Origin: Hydractinia symbiolongicarpus
Taxonomy: Eukaryota > Cnidaria > Hydrozoa > Anthoathecata > Hydractiniidae
Assembly: GCF_029227915.1 (NCBI RefSeq)
Contig: NC_079886.1
Location: 9,693,501 to 9,757,500, forward strand
Direction: 5' to 3'
DNA: 64,000 bases
Part shown: piece after piece, positions 53,201 through 64,000 of the stretch
Layout of the letters: each line of letters opens with the position of its first letter
How positions within the stretch are numbered: position 1 is the stretch's first letter
The notes under the pieces: generated by a model
Databases searched by the model: none
Told to the model about the DNA's origin: nothing
What the model saw: the letters and a program-made list of their open reading frames with translations, nothing else
Translations under genes and position numbers: made by a program

Positions 53201-54141
53201 ACCGTTCGTCAAAGGCACATAATTCTATACATTTTCTTGGTACCATTTCAAGCTCTACACAATAAACAACCTACGAAGTTTTAAAAAATTCTTATGTATG
53301 CATTGCTGACGTCATCTATTGTTCTCCTGCCTGAGTTGATATTTACACGAGACTTAAAAACTAGAAATATGTACTAATCAATTTGTCAGCTAGTTAAAAA
53401 GACAAACATATGTTGTTTACAGTGAAATCGCTATACACGAAGATAGTATAAATGTTTTAATATATAATCTTTTTGTAGATCCAAACGAGATATATTCCAA
53501 ACCCATAACATCTTCACAAGAATACGGCTGGTGGAGACAAGATGGTGCACCAAAAACTTTACCTTGGACTGAAATACAAAAATTTTCACGAGTAAATAGT
53601 GAAATGACAAGGTTGGTGCTCGCGTTTTTCAAGCAAAGAAAGGAAAACTGTCCATGTTTACTGTCCTACATCTGATAACTAATTTAGTAGGTTATTTAAA
53701 AAAATACGATGTTCTTTGCAATACCCTAAGGGAATTAATTTTTGCTAGTTTTCGGTTAATTTCGCGAAAATTAAATCTCTCAATACGATATTTTTTGAAA
53801 AACAAATTTATTATTTTTTTCTTCTAATTTAACCTGTACTTATAGATATATTTCAACTTTAGCAGTATTTATTTTACCTTTATAGAAAAAACCTTGAAAA
53901 TGAATTTCCTTTGATTGAATAATAAATAATTTCTCAGTCCAAAAACACCTCGTACCATTTTAGGCTTTTCACGAGGTCAATATGCAGTTCTCCTTCCCTT
54001 GCATAGAGCAAAAAAGTTCTAATCATGCTAACCTTTTTGTACGATGCAATTTCCAAGGTTATCAGTGACGCTAGCTTTTATTTTTATTTTAGGTTTGTGG
54101 ACGAGATGACACTCACAAATAAACATTTCACATTATTTTGA
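50208..54141 (+). CDS. Spmip11: Sperm microtubule inner protein 11 (TEX49) homologue
   Basis: Three exons: 50208-50454, 53479-53611, 54093-54141 (TGA at 54139-54141). Phases join to give 142 residues, about the length of human SPMIP11/TEX49. Matching features are the start MSFFNLTQLGVQDP (human MAFFNLYLLGYQN), the WW pair in EYGWWRQDG (human FSFWWSHDPG), PWTEI (human PWIRS), and the ending SEMTRFVDEMTLTNKHFTLF (human [20 protein letters not shown]). The family protein lies inside axonemal doublet microtubules of sperm flagella; it has no catalytic domain. The first of two in-frame candidates (a TTG upstream) was rejected in favour of ATG 50208. Intron 1 holds an inverted-repeat element and the left edge of the large duplication. 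Exons 2-3 occur again downstream. Confidence 0.87.
50958..51265. mobile_element. Inverted-repeat MITE in SPMIP11 intron 1
   Basis: The left end TTAGGGCCCCTTTAGCGGGA and the right end (reverse complement TTAGGGGCCTTTG then GTTAGCGAGATAT) are interrupted inverted repeats. GAAGAGGGGGATCT and AGAGGGGGAGGGGGTCT recur internally. A perfect short palindrome TAGCGGATATCCGCTA-like sequence lies at 50970-50986. About 308 bp, non-coding. Confidence 0.6.
53731..53787. mobile_element. Tiny inverted-repeat relic of the TTCGCG-ended family
   Basis: TACCCTAAGGGAATTAATTTTT followed within 60 bp by the inverted AATTTCGCGAAAATTAAATCTC. In SPMIP11 intron 2; the same relic is at about 60703-60762 in the duplicate, so it predates the duplication. 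Confidence 0.5.
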
Positions 54142-57100
54142 GAATGTATATATTTTTAAAACTAAATTTATAATCATTTATTTTGTTTATATTATTTTAA
54201 TTCTTTTTTAATCAAGACTAAAAATGAATCGAACGTGAAAGGTGGTTCGTATTTATTTATCTTTTCATTTTAAATATTTATTATACACAGGATTCTGCTT
54301 CAGCGAAAATAATATAGTTTTTTTACAAGCAGCTCCTGTCTTAATCACGCAAATCATGCTGTTGAAAAAAGAGTAGGGGTGACAAAAAATAAATAGAAAC
54401 TGAAAAAAAAAAAGAAGAAAATAATAATCAAGTTCCTCAAGAACTACAGACTTCTGTTTTTCTAACATTTACTTGCAGGCAGTTATATATTCTGGCTGCC
54501 ATATAATAATTAGATCTTTTAGCCAACACGGAACATACTGCAAGTAAAGTCAAAGCATATTTTTTTTAGTTTTTCGATTTTTCAAAGTAACAAAGTTATC
54601 ACAGATATCCTTTTCAAGACGTTTCCTTACAAACGTGCACTCATGTTTCTGTTGATAGTGGAAGATGGTGATGGTTTTTCTTGTTGGTGTTAATAATTTT
54701 CATCGCACGTCTAATCAAGTGTAGCTAATTTACGTTCGCGAGTGTCAGTGTGATTTAGAAGGATACAAATTTGTCCTCCGTGGTGTGATGTAGTTAAATC
54801 AAGAAACTTTCAGTATAACTGAAAGAACAATAGTTTGGCAACGTTTGATGTCAGCTGTTGTTTCAGTGGATGCTTTCTTTTCAGAAAGTGTCAAAGTGAC
54901 CATTTAAGTAAAAAGATTGATCCAGTTTCACACCAAGATATATTTAAATGGATGCTAAGAGGTAACTAGTTTACTGTTCTCATCCACAGAACTTCTTAAG
55001 GAAAACCTTATCTCTAAGAGCTCTGTAAACGAGTATCCCAGTGAACCAATGTAACTTAATGTCTTTAATGGCATATACGAAAAGATGATTATAAATTGGA
55101 ATGGGAAGCGTATCAAAAGATTTACTAAAACCAATGAAAACACAACCAATTAAATTTTATGCATTCACTGACTTTCTTTTGTCGTCTGTGAAAAAGGGTT
55201 ACGGCTAACTTAGTTGATTCTTTTCTCCTGAATGCAAATTTTTTTGCAGACAGCAGTTTACTCGCGAGTGCCAAATAAAAACCCCGCGTAACCAAATAAC
55301 TAAATAACGTGCGCTATTTCAAGCGCCTTTTTGACTGCGTATGTTCCTCAACGTGTATGGATTGAGTGAAACGCATTTTTGAAGGCTGACTCGTCTTCCA
55401 GAGAACTGATGCAGCATTTTGGACGAATAAAGGCTAAAACAGGGCGAAACTGGCAATACCTCGACAAAATAACTGAAAGTCAAAAATTCAATTTGAAAAT
55501 CAATTTCATTTAAACACTAGTTGGTACTAATGCCGGCAACGACAGAAGAAATTGCAAAGTGTGTAAAGTCTAATTAATAACGAGTAAACTCTTCAGAGTT
55601 CACTTTGGTGTGTACACTTCTGATGAAGCGTTCTGACTGCTTGTGTAACAACACGTTTTACATTTAGAACTGTAATTTATTGTCTTAAGAGGCTCGAAAG
55701 TGGCATCTAGCGATTTTTTTAGGCGTTAAACATGGAACAAGATGCAGAAAGCTCCCCAAAGATCACAAAAATGGTCGCTATTGACGTTGCTATGTAGGTT
55801 TTTTTGCGCTTTATTGCGAAAAGTACCGGAATTTATAATTAGCGCTAATTACCACCGCATTCTAAGATGATGTTGTCGTCTAAAAACAGGTAAAAGACAA
55901 TTCTTGAAATTTGGACATTTTTCTAGGGGAACCACCTTAATCTGTATAGGGAGTCATGTCATAACTTTAAACATGGTTTTTCTGTTTTCTTTTGACATTT
56001 GAACTGTAAGGCCTGACCTTTTGAGGCTCAAAGTTAATGTGGCTGGATTTTTTAAACTCATCTTGATATGTGACAGAGTTTTAGCATCGAAAGAATAAGC
56101 AAGCATTAAATAAGACATCTATATAAAATATGATCAACTTGGGTTAGAACTACTTTGTTCATCGCTAATAACATACTGGCTGACACAATGAGTGATATAA
56201 TATGAAGGACGGCCTGATATCATTAAATCTAGTAACAGACATCTTTTAATAGATAACTCGTGGAAAAAAGTTTTCAATCTTTATGCTAGTATTGATGTTT
56301 AAATACGATTCGGTAAATCTCGATTGTCTGGCTTCTTTTAAATCGCATAATATTCAAACTAGGAAATAGACGTAACCATACTATTGTTAATAACCTCGTT
56401 TACAGGATCTTACGGCCCCTGTCGTCATTACAAAGTGGTCAACTTTCCGCTGTATTTATTTAAAAAGACAAAATGCCATAACAACGAGGTTGCATACTTT
56501 TGATAACCTAACTGTAGGGTTGGAGAGGGATCATTAAGAAGTAGGGTTGGTAATTTTCTTGGCAATAAATAAACGTCGACGTCAAGCTCGTCTCCAGGTT
56601 TCTTTTTCTTTTTCTGGAAGAAGAAAGGGAGGAGGTTGATGGTTTCCAAACAAATAATAGCGAGCTGAACAAGTAAAGATGACAAAAAAACGGTGGAGCA
56701 CAAATTCATTCTCTGACAACTGTTGCCTCGGAACGGCGGGATGAGAATGTCTATGAAGTAAATTGAACTGTAAATCCCGACCTAATCTCAATTTCGTTGG
56801 CAAAGTTAAGCCAATATTACATGACGGCGTTGACGTCGGGATCAACAACATGATTGAATAACCAAACAAGTAAACAATCTGCAGGAAATTAATGCAACCT
56901 GCAATCACCTGTTGAATCACCGTATTTGAAAGGCTGTGATTGAGAGAAGAAGAGATGAATAATTGAAAGTACTTTCAAGATTGGCAAAAAATGGGAAATA
57001 GTCGGGAAAAATATTAGTTACTTAATCAACTATTAGACACCTGTACAAACTAAATTTTCCCAATCTTTTGAAAAAATTATTATTAAATATTTTTTTTACA

Positions 57101-57562
57101 GGAAGCACTATAAAAGAAAAGATGAACAATAAAAATCGTGCATGTTAAGTTACGGAAATTTTGTAAATTCTTCTATATAATAAATTTTTTGATCAAATCT
57201 ATGAAAATTAAGCAAATCTTTTTGAGACACTTTTGCTTTTTAAAGAAAGTAAAACAACTAACAAAATTATTCGGCAAAAAAATCAGAAAAAAAATTTGGT
57301 CAGTAATAAAAATATAAGATACCTCGTCCCCAGAAACTATTTGCTTAACGGCGCTGCGCGTTTGATGGTTCTTAGCGAAATCGCCGATAAAAAGGTGCCG
57401 ATTTCGAGCTTTCGCCAAGGACCGCCAGTCATGCTTTTACCACAAAAGCCTATTTTACCTTATCATCATGGCGGAATAGTAGTGACTAGGTTTTTGACGT
57501 CGGGAAAACACAAGCTATAACTTTTGGTGTTGGTCTAGTTGATCTTTCATTACGCAAGCAAG
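54142..57562. other. Intergenic region between SPMIP11 and PSMD3
   Basis: No exon supported. All but the last roughly 500 bp is part of the duplicated block. Minus-strand open frames at 56428-56709 and 56582-56920 are mirrored in the duplicate, which follows from the duplication and is not evidence of coding. The GC-richer stretch 57330-57562, ending at PSMD3 exon 1, is the likely PSMD3 promoter; it includes a CCTCGTCCCCAG fragment like the ends of the 814-908 element. Confidence 0.55.
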
Positions 57563-57635
57563 ATGCCAGACGTTGAAATGATTGAAGAGAAAAAAGAACA
57601 ATCACAGCAAGAAATTGATAAAATCTCACTTGAAG
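57563..57635 (+). CDS. PSMD3: 26S proteasome non-ATPase subunit 3 (Rpn3), first coding exon
   Basis: ATG at 57563, 24 codons and one base, then donor GTAGCT. The peptide MPDVEMIEEKKEQSQQEIDK followed by ISLE lines up with the human PSMD3 segments QDVEMKEE and HSQRELDTVTLED. PSMD3/Rpn3 is a PCI-domain scaffold subunit of the 19S regulatory particle lid. The long Pro/Ala-rich N-terminus of the mammalian protein is absent. No later exon was found before 59144, so the rest should lie beyond 64000. The call rests on a short acidic peptide, hence moderate confidence. Confidence 0.65.
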
Positions 57636-59144
57636 GTAGCTAAAATCACTTTGTTTTATCAATAAAAACTATTGTCTCTCCTGCTGCAAGTACACTCACA
57701 GCACAGAGTATTAAAGTATTTTTAATAAGGGTTGAATTTGATTAAAACTCCAGTAGTAAGATAACTTCTGAAGTACACCGTAGTTTCATATAATATTTTT
57801 AAGTTTATTGGTAAGACTTTCTATTGGTCAAAAGATTATAATAAAGAAACCAATTAGCTTATATGGAAGATGGAACACTAAAATTGGTTTCGGAATGGAA
57901 ACTGTTTCCATATCTGTATCCTTAACCTGAACTAGCACAGCACTTTTAAATGCAGAGGGAATTTCTGTATTGACAGATGTGGAGATGTGTCCAAATATGG
58001 AGTTAAATGTTGTATTCCTGTCTCAGCTGAATTTAAGGGGTGCTGATAAGCCGCAAACAACCGCATATATAAGGGCGAGTTCGGTCGACTTTTCAAATTA
58101 ATTAGCAGATTCATTATCTCATTCCCTAAATGCAATTCCTTGTAACATATACCAAACGGACGATAGTTTGGATTGGCTTGAAGATAAAGGGGTTAATAAA
58201 GTTTATATATAAGTTATTTATCAAGTAAATCTTATTATAAACTATCAAAAACAGTTCTTTTAAGAACTTTGCTACCACATAGTAAGTTTGTTTTAATTTT
58301 TATAGTTTTTTTAATCATTTGTGTCTGTTTTTCTTTTCTTTTTCGGGCATTGTTCGGGTCTATGTAGTTTTTTGGGGCAAATATTTGACGTTTTTTAAAA
58401 ACGCCGAACTTGCCCAAAAACGCCCGCACTTTTTACAGCTTATCGGCACCCTCGTCTGAATTCAGACACATTTTCTCCGAAATGAAGATATTTTGTTTCT
58501 GAACAAGGGTGCCAATATACGCCACATATTCCGTAAAAAGTACATGAAAAAGTACATAAAAAAAAATTCAGTATTTACCCGTAAAAATCCCACATATCCC
58601 ACAGTAGACCCTTGATAATGCCTGAAAAAGGTAATGTTAAATTTGATGTTTGCTAACTTAGACTTTGTAAACTTTGCGGAACGATACGATAACAACGGTA
58701 ACAAATACCTTTAAACCAATTATTAAGTCAAGAACCATTTCATAAAAACCCCTAAGTTAGTGAACAAGACCTACTCCGTAGTGTGATGTGTCTTCCCCTT
58801 CATATAAGTAATCCAAGCCACTGTGGCGACTGCCATATTGCATTCTATATATTTATTTGGATGGATATACAAACCATGTTGGCACTCAAACCATATTTAT
58901 GATAATAAGAAATATCTCAAGTCATAACACTGAAACGAAGCCCCGGGTAAAACTACCCAGGGAATTTTTTCATGTACTCACAGTGTTTTGTACCAATGTC
59001 ATTTTAGTGTATACCAATTCATAATGGCAGACCCGTCAACACTATACAGAAACGCAAAACTTTGAATCGTTGAAAATTCTTGCTCTTTGAGAAATAGGGC
59101 AAAAATTGGAATAAGATAAAGTAAAAGTAGAGTAAAATTATTAT
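57636..59144. other. Presumed PSMD3 intron 1 up to the duplication edge
   Basis: AT-rich, no recognisable exon. A short direct repeat of TACATGAAAAAGTACATAAA occurs near 58538-58560. Open frames here are short and without similarity. Confidence 0.5.
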
Positions 59145-62100
59145 AAAGCATGGTAAAATTAGATATTGGCAAAAATATAATGCAGTGCAGTAATGCACAT
59201 AGTCTTGTCAAAAATATGTCCTAAATGATAAGCAGAAAATTAGACATCGCAAATCAATAACGTAAATTTGACGTCAATAATTTAAATTTAAATTAATGAA
59301 CAATAATTCCATTAAATGCAATTATAACTTTAAGACCGAATAACTTGGAAACATCAGTTATTTTACACCGCAGCACAGATTATTGGGGAACACCTAAAAC
59401 CAAAATCAGACAAATTTCTTAAAGCCAGGCCAATTTATTTAATTTGGAACCACAGGTATATATCTCTCTAAATGTATACATTAAATGTAACATAAATAAA
59501 TTCCGTACATCATCAAAACTGTAATAAATCCATCAAATAATTGTTTTTTAGTATTTCTAGATTCATTATTTTGTTCAAGGCCGCATATGTTCTTAATATC
59601 TTAAATATCTTGAAGGGTACCGGAGGTTAAAATGATGTTGGACTTATATTATAGAGCTTAAAAAGTTGGTTAACAAGTCTTTTTAAAAAGCCCTTTTTTC
59701 TCAAAATATTCACATTTAAAGAATTTCAAATTAAATTATGCTGCTTAAATTATGATGTCATATTTAAGTAACAGCAAATTTTGACATTTTGTGTCATCTG
59801 TAATTTTAGACCTGTTAGGAGATGTGCATTTTAAATTTATCAGTGCATAGATATTATAAAGGTGAATTGAATAACATTTTTTTTTTTTTCCAAAATGACA
59901 CTTGTTTGCTCGTCCCAGGCATTTTAAATTTTTGCTGACTATCCCATAAGTCGATAATTAAGATTGACATCAAGTTTTTTCAATTAAAATAGGTGTTGTA
60001 TTTCAGCTATAACTTATAACGAGTGGAAGGAATTATCGTCACCTCCAGTGTTGGTTACTAGATACCACCTAGGACCAAGATGGGACCAATCTCCAAGTGC
60101 TGGGTCAACTTATCCGTTGCAGAACCGACAGGTTAATGACGTCATAAAAAACCTTCAAATCCCTATATCTTAACCGTTCGTCAAAGGCACATAATTCTAT
60201 GCATTTTCTTGGTACCATTTCAAGCTCTACACAATAAACAACCTACGAAGTTTTAAAAAATTCTTATGTATGCATTGCTGACGTCATCTATTGTTCTCCT
60301 GCCTGAGTTGATATTTAAACAAGACTTAAAAACTAGAAATATGTAATAATCAATTTGTCAGCTAGTTAAAAATACAAACATATGTTGTTTACAGTGAAAT
60401 CGCTATACACGAAGATAGTATAAATGTTTTAATATATAATCTTTTTGTAGATCCAAACGAGATATATTCCAAACCCATAACATCTTCACAAGAATATGGC
60501 TGGTGGAGACAAGATGGTGCACCAAAAACTTTACCTTGGACTGAAATACAAAAATTTTCACGAGTAAATAGTGAAATGACAAGGTTGGTGCTCGCGTTTT
60601 TCAAGCAGAGAAAGGAAAACTGTCCATGTTTACTGTCCTGTATCTGATAACTAATTTAGTAGGTTATTTAAAAAAATACGATTTTCTTTGCAATACCCTA
60701 AGGGAATTAATTTTTGCTAGTTTTAGGTTAATTTCGCGAAAATTAAATCCCTCAATACGATATTTTTTGAAAAACAAATTAAGCTATTTTTTTCTTCTAA
60801 TTTAACCTGTACTTATAGATATATTTCAACTTTAGCAGTATTTATTTTACCTTTATAGAAAAAACCTTGAAAATGAATTTCCTTTGATTGAATAATAAAT
60901 AATTTCTCAGTCCAAAGACACCTCGTACCATTTTAGGCTTTTCACGAGGTCAATATGCAGTTCTCCTTCCCTTGCATAGAGCAAAAAATTTCTAATCATG
61001 CTAACTTTTTTGTACGATGCAATTTCCAAGGTTATCAGTGACGCTGGCTTTTATTTTTATTTTAGGTTTGTGGACGAGATGACACTCACAAATAAACATT
61101 TCACATTATTTTGAGAATGTATATATTTTTAAAACTAAATTTATAATCATTTATTTTGCTTATATTATTTTAATTCTTTTTTAATCAAGACTAAAAATGA
61201 ATCGAACGTGAAAGGTGGTTCGTATTTATTTATCTTTTCATTTTAAATATTTATTATACACAGGATTCTGCTTCAGCAAAATAATATAGTTGTTTTACAA
61301 GCAGCTCCTGTCTTAATCACGCAAATCATGCTGTTGAAAAAAGAGTAGGGGTGACAAAAAATAAATAGAAACTGAAAAAAAAAAGAAGAAAATAATAATC
61401 AAGTTCCTCAAGAACTACAGACTTCTGTTTTTCTAACATTTACTTGCAGGCAGTTATATATTCTGGCTGCCATATAATAATTAGATCTTTTAGCCAACAC
61501 GGAACATACTGCAAGTAAATTCAAAGCATATTTTTTTTAGTTTTTCGATTTTTCAAAGTAACAAAGTTATCACAGATATCCTTTTCAAGACGTTTCCTTA
61601 CAAACGTGCACTCATGTTTCTGTTGATAGTGGAAGGTGGTGATGGTTTTTCTTGTTGGTATTAATAATTTTCATCGCGCGTCTATTGAAGTGCAGCTAAT
61701 TTACGTTTGCGAGTGTGAGTGTGATTTAGAAGGATACAAATTTGTCCTCCGTGGTGTGATGTAGTTAAATCAAGAAACTTTTGGTATAACTGAAAGACCA
61801 ATAGTTTGGCAACGTTTGATGTCAGCTGTTGTCTCAGTGGATGCTTTCTTTTCAGAAAGTGTCAAAGTGACTATTCAAGTAAAAAGATTGATCCAGTTTG
61901 ACACCAAGATATATCTAAATGGATGCTAAGAGGTAACTAGTGAACTGTTCTCGTCCACAGAGCTCCTTAAGGAAAACCTTATATCTAAGAGCTCTGTAAA
62001 CGAGTATGCCAGTAAACTAATGTAACTTAATGTCTTTAATGGCATATGCGAAAAGCTGATTATAAATTGGAATGGGAAGCGTATTAAAAGATTTACTAAA

Positions 62101-64000
62101 ATCAATGAAAACTAACTAATTTTTTTGCATTCACTGACTTTCTTTTGTCGTCTGTGAAAAAGCGTTGCGGCGAACTTAGTTGATCCTTTTCTCCTGAATG
62201 CAAATTTTTTCGCAGACAGCAGTTTACTCGCGAGTGCCAAATAAATGGTCCCCCGCGTAACCAAATAACTAAATAACGTGCGCTATTTCAAGTGCCTTTT
62301 TGGTCGCGTATGTTCCTCAACGTGTATGGATTAAGTGAAACGCATTTTTGAAGGCTGATTCGTCTTCCAGAGAACTGATGCAGTATATTGGACGAATAAA
62401 GGCAAAACAGGGGAGAAACTGGTAATACCTCGACAAAACTGAAAGTCAAAATTTCAATTTGAAAATCAGTTTCATTTAAACACTAGTTGGTACTAATGCC
62501 GGCAACGACAGAAGAAATTGCAAAGTGTGTAAAGTCTAATTAATAACGAGTAAAATCTTCAGAGTTCACTTTGGTGTGTACACTGCTGATGAAGCTTTCT
62601 GACTGCTTGTGTAACAACACGTTTTACATTTAGAACTGTAATTTATTGTCTTAAGAAGCTCTAAAGTGGCATCTAGCGATTTTTTTAAGCGTTAAACAAG
62701 GAACAAGATGCAAAAAGCTCCCTAAAGATCACAAAAATAGTTGCTATGGGCGTTGCTGTGCAGGTTTCTTTTGCGCTTGATTGCGAAAAGTGCCGGAATT
62801 TATAATTAGCGCTAATTACCACCGTATTCTAAGATGATGTTGTCGTGTAAAAACAGGTAAAAGACAATTCTTGAAATTTGGACATTTTTCTAGGGGAACC
62901 ACCTTAATCTGTATAGGGAGTCATGTCATAACTTTAAACATGGTTTTTCTGTTTTGTTTTGACATTTTAACTGTAAGGCCTGACCTTTTGAGGCTCAAAG
63001 TTAATGTAGCTGAATTTTTTAAACTCATCTTGATATGTGACAGAGTTTTAGCATCGAAAGAATAAGCAAGCATTAAATCAGATATCTATATAAAATATGA
63101 TCTACTTGGGTTAGAACTACTTTGTTCATCGCTAATAACATACTGGTTGACACAATGAGTGATATAATATGAAGGACGGCCTGATATCATCAAATCTAGT
63201 AACAGACATCTTTTAATAGATAACTCGTGGAAAAAAGTTTTCAATCTTTATGCTAGTATTGATGTTTAAATACGATTCGGTAAATCTCGATTGTCTGGCT
63301 TCTTTTAAATCGCATAATATTTAAGCTAGGAAATAGACGTAACGATACTATTGTTGATAACCTCGTTTACAGGATCTTACGGCCCCTGTCGTCATTACAA
63401 AGTGGTCAACTTTTCGCTGTATTTATTTAAAAAGACAAAATGCCCTAACAACGAGGTTGCATACTGTTGATAACCTAACTGTAGGGTTGGAGAGGGATCA
63501 TTAAGAAGTAGGGTTGGTAATTTTCTTGGCAATAAATAAACGTCGAGGTCAAGCTCGTCTCCAGGTTTCTTTTTCTTTTTCTGGAAAAAGAAAGGGAACC
63601 CTGGGAGGAGGTTGATGGTTTCCAAACAAATAATAGCGAGCTGAACAAGTAAAGATGACAAAAAAACGGTGGAGCACAAATTTATTCTCTGACAACCGGA
63701 ACGGCGGGATGAGAATGTCTATGAAGTAAATTGAACTGTAAATCCCGACCTAATCTCAATTTCGTTGGCAAAGTTAAGCCAATATTACATGACGGCGTTG
63801 ACGTCGGGATCAACAACATGATTGAATAACCAAACAAGTAAACAATCTGCAGGAAATTGATGCAACCTGCAATCACCTGTTGGTTCGTATTTGAAAGGCT
63901 GTGATTGAGAGAAGAAGAGATGAAAAATTGAAAGTACTTTCAAGATTGGCGAAAAAATGGGAAATAGTCGGGAAAAATATTAGTTACTTAATCAACTATT
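59145..64000. repeat. Large duplication, copy 2 (cut by window end)
   Basis: Matches 51896-57034 in the same orientation to the last base of the window. Offsets drift from 7249 to 6966, mainly from the 290-bp segment missing near 59949. It may continue beyond the window to repeat PSMD3 exon 1 near 64530. Confidence 0.9.
60451..61114 (+). pseudogene. Duplicated SPMIP11 exons 2 and 3 without exon 1
   Basis: Exon 2 copy 60451-60583 differs from the original by one synonymous change (TAC to TAT, Tyr in EYGWW). Exon 3 copy 61066-61114 is identical, including the stop. Both keep canonical splice sites and phase. No copy of exon 1 lies between here and 57563. The pair could serve as alternative last exons of a long SPMIP11 transcript, be an orphan fragment inside a PSMD3 intron, or be an assembly artefact. 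Confidence 0.85.

Larger units (their letters stand above)
51896..59144. repeat. Large duplication, copy 1 (unit about 7.25 kb)
   Basis: From about 51896 the sequence is matched base by base, with scattered substitutions and small indels, by the sequence from about 59145. The match is verified to 57040 (its partner is the end of the window). It contains SPMIP11 exons 2-3 and, if the unit is complete, PSMD3 exon 1. The edges share AAAGCATGGTAAAATT. Copy 1 has about 290 bp (roughly 52688-52976) that copy 2 lacks. Confidence 0.9.

Noticed and set aside
53417-53632. 71-codon minus-strand frame identical to one at 60389-60604
   Set aside because: It is the antisense shadow of SPMIP11 exon 2 and its duplicate.
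56428-56920. Two overlapping minus-strand frames also present at 63395-63876
   Set aside because: Their conservation is explained by the large duplication. Peptides carry poly-Phe/poly-Lys and frame-disturbing indels differ between copies.
57640-59144. Second exon of PSMD3
   Set aside because: Searched for the block following ISLED by eye; no acceptor with a matching in-phase peptide was found.
1-64000. CRISPR arrays, bacterial operons, rRNA genes
   Set aside because: Spliced genes and repeat content are those of an animal genome; no array of regularly spaced repeats with unique spacers and no rRNA sequence were seen.

Overview
The window is AT-rich animal DNA with small spliced exons, GT-AG introns and many short mobile-element relics. 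A cnidarian, probably a medusozoan, is the likeliest source. This is inferred from a Dlx-class homeobox gene, a timeless/timeout gene cut into about 41 exons, a CARF-like/Ulp1 protease fusion of a kind I associate with cnidarian genomes, and short TTAGGG arrays. No species can be named from sequence alone. All exon models below were read by eye: splice sites, reading phase and similarity to known families agree, but no alignment was run.

Layout. (1) 1-2020: repeats, then the last exon or exons of a GOLPH3-like (GPP34) gene on the plus strand, 5' end outside the window. (2) 2722-6658: a complete two-exon Dlx gene on the minus strand. (3) 6659-17720: about 11 kb with no gene I can support; it holds mobile-element remnants and microsatellites and may contain Dlx regulatory DNA. 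(4) 17721-47897: one minus-strand gene, timeless (TIM-1/timeout type), 41 coding exons and 1406 codons, spread over 30 kb. Its introns hold several inverted-repeat transposons, a tRNA-derived SINE, minisatellites and hairpins. (5) 48391-49729: a four-exon minus-strand gene joining a CARF-like cysteine-rich domain to a complete Ulp1-type cysteine peptidase. (6) 50208-54141: a plus-strand three-exon gene matching SPMIP11/TEX49, a sperm axoneme microtubule inner protein, divergent from gene 5 with a 478-bp shared upstream region. (7) 57563-57635: first coding exon of PSMD3 (26S proteasome Rpn3); the rest lies beyond the window.

From about 51,896 onward the sequence is repeated from about 59,145 to the window end. 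This is a head-to-tail duplication with a unit of about 7.25 kb. It carries a second, nearly identical pair of SPMIP11 exons 2-3 without exon 1. If the unit is complete, a second PSMD3 exon 1 should lie just past the window. It is either a recent tandem duplication or two alleles assembled end to end.

The genes do not form a pathway: replication-fork protection (timeless), development (Dlx), Golgi trafficking (GOLPH3-like), axoneme (SPMIP11) and proteasome (PSMD3). The most unusual items are the CARF-like/Ulp1 fusion, a triplicated 3' splice site at timeless exon 22 whose extra acceptors would each bring in a stop codon, a 1.36-kb inverted-repeat element with broken coding remnants, and the exon-bearing duplication.
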